Source of the DNA: Streptomyces rishiriensis
Lineage (GTDB): Bacteria > Actinomycetota > Actinomycetes > Streptomycetales > Streptomycetaceae
Direction of reading: 5' to 3'
Length of the DNA stretch: 64,000 bases
NCBI RefSeq assembly: GCF_003112535.1
Contig: NZ_BEWA01000002.1
Location: 62,001-126,000 of the forward strand
The notes under the pieces were generated by a model. That model was not told where the DNA came from, made no database searches, and saw nothing but the letters and a program-made list of their open reading frames with translations. Made by a program: the position numbers and the translations under genes. Below are positions 58,104-64,000 of the stretch, in pieces (the stretch's first letter is position 1; every line of letters starts with the position of its first letter).

Positions 58104-59233
58104 GACAGGCCTCCGTCACCGGCCGGGAAGCGCGACAACGCTGTCCGCGCTGCGGCGAGTTCGGCCAGCAGGACCTCCACGAGCTGCCCGGCGGGCAGCT
58201 CACGGGCCATCCGGTGGCCCTGTCCGGCCCACAGCGCCATGCCCTGCGCGTCGCCCGCCTTGGCGGCCGCCTTGCGCAGCGGCGCCGTCAGGTGGTGGAC
58301 CTCCGGGTAGGCGGCGGGCGCGTACGGGCCGTGCTCGCGCAGGAAGCGGTTGACCAGGCCGCGGGCGGGGCGGCCGGAGAAGGCGCGGGTCAGCTCGGTG
58401 CGCACGAACAGGGGGTTGGTCAGGGCCTGCTTGTGCACGGCGTGCGCTCCTGACTCGGGCGTGGCGAGGAACGCGGTGCCCAGCTGGGCCGCGCTCGCGC
58501 CCGCCGCGAGGACCGCGGCGATCTGGCTGCCGCGCATGAGACCGCCGGCGGCGACGATCGGCAGCCGCACCGACTCACGGACCTGGGCGACCAGAGAGAG
58601 CAGCCCGATGCCGCAGCCGTCGGTCTCCGGGTTGTCGCGGTGGGCGCCCTGGTGACCGCCGGCCTCCACGCCCTGCACGATCACCGCGTCCGCGCCGGCC
58701 CGCTCCACCGCGACGGCCTCCTCCGCGGTGGTCGCGGTGACCAGGGTGAACGTTCCCGCCCGCCGCAGGGACTCCAGCGCGTCGGCGCCGGGGACGCCGA
58801 AGTGGAACGACACGACCGGCACCGGGTTGTCCAGCAGCACCGCGAGCTTGGCGTCGTAGCCGTCGTCGCGGCCGCTGTCCGGGTCGCCGAGCTCGGTGTC
58901 GTACCAGGCGGCCTCACCGGCGAGCTGGTGGGCGTAGACCTCTATGGCGCCCGCCGCGGGGAGCGCGGCGCCGGCCGCTCCCGAGGAACCGGGGCTCGCC
59001 CCGGGGTACTCGGGCTGGGGCATGAAGAGGTTCACGCCGAAGGGGCGGCCGGTCAGGCTCCGCAGCTGCTTGATCTCCTGGTACATGCCGTCGGCCGTCT
59101 TGTACCCGGCCGCGAGGAAACCGAGCCCGCCGGCCTCGGCCACGGCGGCGGCGAGCTGGGGCACGGAGACACCGCCCGCCATGGGGGCCTGCACGATCGG
59201 ATGCGGGAAGAGATCGGTCAGTGCGGAGGACAT
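58100..59233 (-). CDS. Nitronate monooxygenase family FMN enzyme
   Basis: A 377-residue TIM-barrel flavoprotein. PIVQAPMAGGVSVPQLAAAV, GFLAAGYKTADGMYQEI, GVNLFMP, VIVQGVEAGGHQGAH and LMRGSQIAAVLAAGASAAQLG are family marks. It oxidises nitronates such as propionate 3-nitronate, or acts in related reactions. Lies between dnaJ and rsmE, overlapping the latter. Confidence 0.9.
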   Translation of the reverse strand: MSSALTDLFPHPIVQAPMAGGVSVPQLAAAVAEAGGLGFLAAGYKTADGMYQEIKQLRSLTGRPFGVNLFMPQPEYPGASPGSSGAAGAALPAAGAIEVYAHQLAGEAAWYDTELGDPDSGRDDGYDAKLAVLLDNPVPVVSFHFGVPGADALESLRRAGTFTLVTATTAEEAVAVERAGADAVIVQGVEAGGHQGAHRDNPETDGCGIGLLSLVAQVRESVRLPIVAAGGLMRGSQIAAVLAAGASAAQLGTAFLATPESGAHAVHKQALTNPLFVRTELTRAFSGRPARGLVNRFLREHGPYAPAAYPEVHHLTAPLRKAAAKAGDAQGMALWAGQGHRMARELPAGQLVEVLLAELAAARTALSRFPAGDGGLS

Positions 59234-59321
59234 GACGGCATGTTGTCACGTCCTCCGAACAAGTCCGAATCGGCCCTTCCCCGTGCCCGGCGGGCGCCGG
59301 GAGCGGCCCCGCGGGAACCGC

Positions 59322-60458
59322 TCAGCGCCCGTTGAACGCGTCCTTCAGGCGCGAGAACAGCCCCTGCTGGCCGGGCTGGAACTGGCCCGTGGGCCGCTCC
59401 TCGCCGCGCAGCTTGGCCAGCTCGCGCAGCAGCCGTTCCTGCTCCGGGTCCAGCTTCGTCGGCGTCTGGACCTCGACGTGCACGATGAGGTCGCCACGGC
59501 CGCCGCCCCGCAGATGCGTGACGCCCCGGGCGTGCAGCGGGATCGACTGGCCGGACTGGGTGCCGGGCCGGATGTCGACCTCCTCCAGGCCGTCCAGCGT
59601 CTCCAGCGGCACCTTCGTACCGAGGGACGCCGCCGTCATCGGGAGGGTCACCGTGCAGTGCAGGTCGTCGCCGCGCCGCTGGAACTGCGCGTGCGGCAGC
59701 TCGTGGATCTCCACGTACAGGTCGCCGGCCGGGCCGCCGCCGGGGCCGACCTCGCCCTCGCCCGCCAGCTGGATGCGGGTCCCGTTGTCGACGCCGGCCG
59801 GGATCTTCACCGTCAGCGTGCGACGCGAGCGGACCCGGCCGTCGCCCGCGCACTCCGGGCACGGGGTCGGGACGACGGTGCCGAAGCCCTGGCACTGCGG
59901 GCACGGCCGCGAGGTCATGACCTGGCCGAGGAAGGACCGGGTCACCTGCGACACCTCGCCGCGGCCGCGGCACATGTCACAGGTCTGGGCCGTGGTGCCC
60001 GGCGCCGCGCCCTCGCCGCTGCAGGTGGTGCAGACGATCGCGGTGTCGACCTGGATGTCCTTGGTCGTGCCGAAGGCCGCCTCCTCGAGGTCGATCTCCA
60101 GCCGGATCATCGCGTCCTGGCCGCGGCGGGTCCGCGAGCGCGGGCCGCGCTGGGACGCCGTGCCGAAGAACGCGTCCATGATGTCGGAGAAGTTCCCGAA
60201 GCCGCCTGCCCCGAAGCCGCCGGCGCCGCCGCCGCCCGACTGGGAGAGCGGATCGCCGCCGAGGTCGTAGACCTGCTTCTTCTGCGGGTCCGACAACACC
60301 TCGTAAGCGGCGTTGATCTCCTTGAACCGCTCCTGGGTCTTCGGATCCGGGTTGACGTCCGGGTGCAGCTCGCGCGCGAGCCGCCGGAAGGCCTTCTTGA
60401 TCTCTTCCTGCGACGCATCGCGGCGCACGCCGAGAACGGCGTAGTAGTCCGTGGCCAC
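59322..60458 (-). CDS. dnaJ: Chaperone DnaJ
   Basis: A 378-residue type I J-protein, co-chaperone of DnaK. J domain [20 protein letters not shown] with HPD at ELHPDVN; Gly-rich linker; four CxxCxGxG zinc repeats ([32 protein letters not shown]); client domains after. GTG 60458 directly follows the hrcA stop. Streptomyces has another DnaJ in the dnaK operon; this is the hrcA-linked copy, controlled through the CIRCE site upstream of hrcA. Confidence 0.96.
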   Translation of the reverse strand: MATDYYAVLGVRRDASQEEIKKAFRRLARELHPDVNPDPKTQERFKEINAAYEVLSDPQKKQVYDLGGDPLSQSGGGGAGGFGAGGFGNFSDIMDAFFGTASQRGPRSRTRRGQDAMIRLEIDLEEAAFGTTKDIQVDTAIVCTTCSGEGAAPGTTAQTCDMCRGRGEVSQVTRSFLGQVMTSRPCPQCQGFGTVVPTPCPECAGDGRVRSRRTLTVKIPAGVDNGTRIQLAGEGEVGPGGGPAGDLYVEIHELPHAQFQRRGDDLHCTVTLPMTAASLGTKVPLETLDGLEEVDIRPGTQSGQSIPLHARGVTHLRGGGRGDLIVHVEVQTPTKLDPEQERLLRELAKLRGEERPTGQFQPGQQGLFSRLKDAFNGR

Positions 60459-61475
60459 TTACGACTCCGCCAGGATCTGTCCGACGTACCGTGCCACCGC
60501 TCGTACCGCTCCCATCGTTCCCGGGTAATCCATGCGGGTCGGTCCGACCACGCCCAGTTTGGCGACTGCCTCGCTGCCCGAACCGTAACCGACCGACACC
60601 ACGGAAGTGGAGTTGAGCCCCTCATGGGCGATCTCGTGACCGATGCGTACGGTCATGCCCGAATCCCCTGCCTCGCCAAGGAGCTTAAGGAGCACGACCT
60701 GCTCCTCCAGGGCCTCCAGGACGGGCCGGATGGTGAGGGGAAAGTCATGTCCGAAGCGGGTGAGATTGGCGGTGCCGCCGATCATCAACCGCTCCTCGTT
60801 CTCCTCGACGAGCGTCTCCAGCAGGGTGGAGAGCACCGTCGTGACCGTGCCGCGGTCCTCCGCCTCGAAGGCGTCCGGCAGATCCTCCACCAGACGCGGC
60901 ACGTCGGAGAACCGGCGGCCCGCGACCCGGCTGTTGAGCCGCGCGCGCAGATCCGCCAGCGAGGACTCCCCGAAGGGCGCCGGGCAGTCCACCATCCGCT
61001 GCTCGACCCGCCCGGTGTCCGTGATCAGCACGAGCATCAGGCGCGCGGGCGCGAGCGAGAGGAGCTCCACGTGCCGCACGGTCGAACGGGTCAGGGACGG
61101 GTACTGCACGACGGCGACCTGACGGGTGAGCTGCGCGAGCAGCCGTACCGTGCGGGCCACCACGTCGTCGAGGTCGACGGCGCCGTCGAGGAAGTTCTGG
61201 ATGGCCCGCCGCTCCGGGCCGGTCATCGGCTTGACGCCGGCCAGTTTGTCGACGAACAGCCGGTAGCCCTTGTCCGTGGGGATGCGCCCGGCGCTGGTGT
61301 GCGGCTGGGCGATGTACCCCTCGTCCTCCAGGGCGGCCATGTCGTTGCGGACCGTCGCCGGGGACACGCCGAGGTTGTGACGCTCGGTGAGCGCCTTCGA
61401 CCCCACGGGCTCCTCGGTGCCGACGTAGTCCTGGACGATGGCGCGCAGAACCTGGAGCCTGCGTTCACTCAGCAT
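60459..61475 (-). CDS. hrcA: Heat-inducible transcription repressor HrcA
   Basis: A 338-residue repressor: winged helix [20 protein letters not shown] and [19 protein letters not shown], then the GAF-like dimer domain and [11 protein letters not shown]. It binds CIRCE elements and is folded by GroEL. ATG 61475 (MLSERRL) has GGAGG 10 nt upstream. A CIRCE lies 50 bp upstream, so it is autoregulated. Confidence 0.97.
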   Translation of the reverse strand: MLSERRLQVLRAIVQDYVGTEEPVGSKALTERHNLGVSPATVRNDMAALEDEGYIAQPHTSAGRIPTDKGYRLFVDKLAGVKPMTGPERRAIQNFLDGAVDLDDVVARTVRLLAQLTRQVAVVQYPSLTRSTVRHVELLSLAPARLMLVLITDTGRVEQRMVDCPAPFGESSLADLRARLNSRVAGRRFSDVPRLVEDLPDAFEAEDRGTVTTVLSTLLETLVEENEERLMIGGTANLTRFGHDFPLTIRPVLEALEEQVVLLKLLGEAGDSGMTVRIGHEIAHEGLNSTSVVSVGYGSGSEAVAKLGVVGPTRMDYPGTMGAVRAVARYVGQILAES

Positions 61476-61524
61476 CCGCGCGCACCTCCAAGAATCTCGT
61501 CCCCCAGTCCCCTGGGCGTCTCCT

Positions 61525-61551
61525 CTGGCACTCTTCACATCCGAGTGCCAA
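61525..61551 (-). promoter_or_regulatory. CIRCE element of hrcA-dnaJ
   Basis: TGGCACTC (61526-61533), 9-bp spacer, GAGTGCCA (61543-61550); with flanks the minus strand reads TTGGCACTC-N9-GAGTGCCAG, differing from consensus TTAGCACTC-N9-GAGTGCTAA at only a few positions. Confidence 0.93.
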
Positions 61552-61635
61552 CGTCCCCGGGCCAGTGTACGGCTGTGGGGTACACCCAGGGCAAGGTCGG
61601 CCCTCCACGGGACGTTGTGCAGCTAGCGTCGCGGC

Positions 61636-62361
61636 ATGACGGTGACTTGGGAAGAGCTCGGATGGGAGCGGCTCGCGGCGGGGGTCGGCCGGGTGCGGCT
61701 GCCTGGCTGGGACTGCACGGCGGGGCTGGTCGTCGGGGCGGGCGCGGTGCTCATGGTGGACGCGGGGTCCAGCCTGGCGGAGGGGGTGCGGCTGCGGGCC
61801 CAGGCCGAGGAGCTCACCGGCGCGCGTGTGACCCATCTCGCGCTCACCCACCCCCATTTCGACCATGTGTTCGGCGCTGGGGCGTTCGCCGGCGCGGAGG
61901 TCTTCGGGGCGGTGGGCTCGGACTCGGTGCCGGCCGAGGAGCTGCGGGCGGACGCGGTGCGCAGCGGCCTCGACGAGCGGGCGGCGACCGAGGCCGTGGA
62001 CACGCTCGTGCGGCCCCGCCATCCGGTCTGCGGCGAGTGGACCCTCGACCTGGGCGACGGCCGGCAGGTCCTGCTGGCCAACGTCGGCCCCGCCCACACC
62101 GCCCACGACCTCATGGTCCTCGTCCCCGGGGCGGCCGGCTCACCGGAGGTGGTGTTCTGCGGCGACCTGGTCGAGGAGTCCGGCGAACCGCAGGCCGGAC
62201 CCGACGCCGTCCCCGGCCGCTGGCCCGCCGCTCTCGACCGTCTTGTGGACCTCGGCGGCGAGGACGCGGTGTACGTGCCGGGCCACGGCGCGACGGTGGA
62301 CGCCGCGTTCGTGCGGGCCCAGCGCGACGCCCTGGCGGCCCGTTTCGGCGTGTCGCGCTGA
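61636..62361 (+). CDS. MBL-fold metallo-hydrolase
   Basis: A 241-residue protein; THPHFDHVFG is the zinc motif, with VGPAHTAHDLMV, VVFCGDLVEESG and VPGHGATVD giving the other ligands. No signal peptide. No ribosome site precedes the ATG; TAGCGT (61624-61629) ends six bases before it, which would suit a leaderless transcript. Substrate unknown; divergent from hrcA. Confidence 0.9.
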   Translation: MTVTWEELGWERLAAGVGRVRLPGWDCTAGLVVGAGAVLMVDAGSSLAEGVRLRAQAEELTGARVTHLALTHPHFDHVFGAGAFAGAEVFGAVGSDSVPAEELRADAVRSGLDERAATEAVDTLVRPRHPVCGEWTLDLGDGRQVLLANVGPAHTAHDLMVLVPGAAGSPEVVFCGDLVEESGEPQAGPDAVPGRWPAALDRLVDLGGEDAVYVPGHGATVDAAFVRAQRDALAARFGVSR

Positions 62362-62403
62362 GCGTGTGTCCCTGGCGCCGGGACTTCTCCTATCGTCATC
62401 CGA

Positions 62404-63210
62404 ATGCGCAAGTACTCCACCGACCTGACCCCTCCCTGGAAGAAGCCGAAGCCCGTCCCCGAGGTCGCGGCGGACCCCGGTCTGGTCGTGGAGGAGCCCG
62501 GCACCGGGTTCTGCGGCGCGGTGATCCGCTGCGAGGCGGGCACCGTGACCCTGGAGGACCGCTTCGGCACACACCGGGTGTTCCCGCTGGAGCCGGGGGG
62601 CTTCCTGCTGGAGGGCCGGCCCGTCACCCTCGTCAGACCCGCCTCGGGGCCGGCCCGCCCCTCCCGCACCGCCTCCGGCTCGGTCGCCGTCCCCGGCGCC
62701 CGCGCCCGGGTCGCCCGCGCCGGACGCATCTACGTCGAGGGCCGGCACGACGCCGAGCTGGTCGAGAAGGTGTGGGGCGACGACCTGCGCATCGAGGGCG
62801 TCGTCGTGGAGTACCTGGAGGGCGTCGACGACCTGCCGTCGATCGTCGCGGAGTTCGCCCCGGGGCCGGACGCGCGGCTCGGGATCCTGGTCGACCACCT
62901 CGTGCCCGGCACCAAGGAGTGGCGCATCGCCCGGTCGGTGACCAGCGAGCACGCCCTGGTCGTCGGCCATCCCTACATCGACATCTGGGAGGCGGTGAAG
63001 CCCGCCTCCGTGGGCATCGGGTCCTGGCCGCGCGTGCCGCACGGGCAGGACTGGAAGACGGGGGTGTGCCGCGCCCTGGGCTGGCCGTCGGAGAACACGG
63101 GCGCGGTGTGGCAGGCCATCCTGAAGCGGGTGGGCTCCTACAAGGACCTGGAGCCGGAGCTGCTGGGCCGGGTGGAGGAACTGATCGACTTCGTCACGGC
63201 CCCGGCGTGA
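62404..63210 (+). CDS. DUF3097 family protein
   Basis: A 268-residue actinobacterial protein. MRKYSTDLTPPWKKPKPVPE, IYVEGRHDAELVEKVWGDDL, RLGILVDHLVPGTKEWRIA and GHPYIDIWEAVKPASVGI are typical of DUF3097; the central part resembles a Toprim fold (EGRHDAE, DHLVPG). Function is unknown. TATCGT at 62391-62396 lies seven bases before the ATG. Confidence 0.9.
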   Translation: MRKYSTDLTPPWKKPKPVPEVAADPGLVVEEPGTGFCGAVIRCEAGTVTLEDRFGTHRVFPLEPGGFLLEGRPVTLVRPASGPARPSRTASGSVAVPGARARVARAGRIYVEGRHDAELVEKVWGDDLRIEGVVVEYLEGVDDLPSIVAEFAPGPDARLGILVDHLVPGTKEWRIARSVTSEHALVVGHPYIDIWEAVKPASVGIGSWPRVPHGQDWKTGVCRALGWPSENTGAVWQAILKRVGSYKDLEPELLGRVEELIDFVTAPA

Positions 63211-63215
63211 CGCCC

Positions 63216-63231
63216 GCCGCCGCCCGGCGGC
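63216..63231. terminator. Weak hairpin between DUF3097 gene and hemW
   Basis: GCCGCC (63216-63221) / GGCGGC (63226-63231) with a 4-nt loop in the 43-bp convergent spacer. Confidence 0.35.
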
Positions 63232-63253
63232 TCTCCGGGGCCCACCGGGACGC

Positions 63254-64000
63254 CTAGTCCACCAGGTCCCGCACCACCGCGTCGGCCAGCAGCCGCCCGC
63301 GCAGGGTCAGCACCGCCCGTCCCTCGCCGTAGGCGCCCTCTTGGAGCAGGCCCTCGCCGAGCGCCCGGCGGGACGCCGCAAGGCCGTCCGGCCGCAGCAG
63401 TGCGAGCGGCGCGCCCTCCCGCAGCCGCAGCTCCAGCAGGATCCGCTCGACCCGGCGGTCCTCGTCCGAGAGGACCTCCCGTCCGGCGCCCGGCGAGCGC
63501 CCGCCGTCGAGGGCCGCCGCGTACGCGCCGGGATGCTTGACGTTCCACCAGCGCACCCCGCCCACGTGCGAGTGCGCCCCGGGTCCGGCGCCCCACCAGT
63601 CGGCGCCGCGCCAGTACAGCTCGTTGTGCAGGCAGCGGGCCGCCTCCGAGGCAGCCCAGTTGGAGACCTCGTACCAGTCGTAGCCCGCCGCCGCCATCAC
63701 CTCGTCCGCGATCAGATAGCGGTCCGCGTGGACGTCGTCGTCGGTCATCGGCACCTCGCCGCGGCGGATGCGGCGGGCGAGCTGCGTGCCCTCCTCGACG
63801 ATCAGGGCGTAGGCCGAGACATGGTCGGGTCCCGCGCCCAGCGCCGCCTCCAGGGACGCCCGCCAGTCGTCGTCCGACTCGCCCGGGGTGCCGTAGATCA
63901 GGTCGAGGTTGACGTGCTCGAAGCCCTCGGCCCGCGCCTCCGCCACGCACGCCTCGGGGCGTCCCGGGGTGTGGGTGCGGTCGAGGACCTTCAGGACGTG
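63254..64000 (-). CDS. hemW: HemW-like radical SAM protein, 3' part
   Basis: C-terminal 248 residues; the gene continues beyond the right edge, so its CxxxCxxC cluster site is not visible. FEHVNLDLIYGTPGESDDDW, DHVSAYALIVEEGTQLARRI, YEVSNWAASEAARCLHNELY and GAGPGAHSHV are typical of HemW (formerly HemN-like), a haem chaperone. Usual neighbour of hrcA-dnaJ. Confidence 0.92.
   Translation of the reverse strand, partial: HVLKVLDRTHTPGRPEACVAEARAEGFEHVNLDLIYGTPGESDDDWRASLEAALGAGPDHVSAYALIVEEGTQLARRIRRGEVPMTDDDVHADRYLIADEVMAAAGYDWYEVSNWAASEAARCLHNELYWRGADWWGAGPGAHSHVGGVRWWNVKHPGAYAAALDGGRSPGAGREVLSDEDRRVERILLELRLREGAPLALLRPDGLAASRRALGEGLLQEGAYGEGRAVLTLRGRLLADAVVRDLVD

Overview
The window is a high-GC actinobacterial chromosome segment, almost certainly from a Streptomyces. 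Supporting signs are the strong third-position GC bias, many GTG starts, start/stop overlaps of the ATGA or GTGA type, an XRE/DUF5753 regulator paired with DUF397, a Zur-regulated znuACB-zur cluster, a DnaB-independent core order dusB-glyS-zur-uppS-recO-leuA-era-ybeY-phoH-rsmE-dnaJ-hrcA-hemW, and a leuA leader peptide. I see no rRNA, tRNA, CRISPR array, prophage or insertion sequence. The one selfish element is an intein inside phoH.

Layout. 1-3.4 kb: tail of a glycogen-debranching-type glucosidase, then a membrane sulfatase/LTA-synthase-like protein with a repetitive acidic N-terminus. 3.5-9.6 kb: dusB, two DHA2-type MFS exporters, an MmyB-like XRE repressor divergent from the second exporter, and two small proteins. 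9.6-14.2 kb: aldo/keto reductase-TetR operon with a clear operator, an EEP-family phosphodiesterase, and an XRE-DUF397 pair whose regulator is cut by an in-frame TGA. 14.2-21.4 kb: glyS, znuACB-zur with two candidate Zur boxes, a YcxB-like membrane protein, uppS and recO; recO is preceded by a 41-codon reading frame that repeats its own N-terminus. 21.5-25.4 kb: class A beta-lactamase-like protein, small protein phosphatase, ECF sigma/partner pair, TerB-like protein. 25.5-29 kb: leuA with leader peptide and attenuator, then a protealysin-type M4 peptidase with an emfourin-like inhibitor. 29-33.6 kb: beta-glucosidase-sugar transporter operon, epimerase and divergent MmyB-like regulator. 33.6-44.4 kb: era, an ammonium transporter-PII pair, a three-gene WxL/DUF916-like cell-surface cluster, a degenerate cytidine-deaminase-like protein, MmcQ/YjbR, CNNM/CBS protein, ybeY and the intein-split phoH. 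44.5-50.6 kb: PfkB kinase, a 13-copy 8-bp tandem repeat, D-glucarate catabolism (glucarate dehydratase, KdgD), divergent IclR regulator, MFS protein. 50.7-64 kb: adenine/adenosine deaminase, rnz, HIT protein, tricorn-like protease, lipoprotein, VOC protein, rsmE, nitronate monooxygenase, dnaJ, hrcA with CIRCE, an MBL-fold protein, DUF3097 and the 3' part of hemW.

How the parts work together. Most of the window is core housekeeping (tRNA modification and charging, ribosome maturation, recombination, undecaprenyl phosphate synthesis, heat-shock control) interleaved with small self-regulated accessory modules, each with its own repressor and promoter. The most notable items are the PhoH intein, which carries the Trp-Cys-Thr signature of class 3 inteins and an apparently intact LAGLIDADG nuclease; the duplicated, synonymously diverged RecO N-terminus; the nonsense-interrupted XRE regulator; an ammonium transporter in which the first pore histidine is glutamate; and the surface-protein cluster between amt-PII and the ybeY block.
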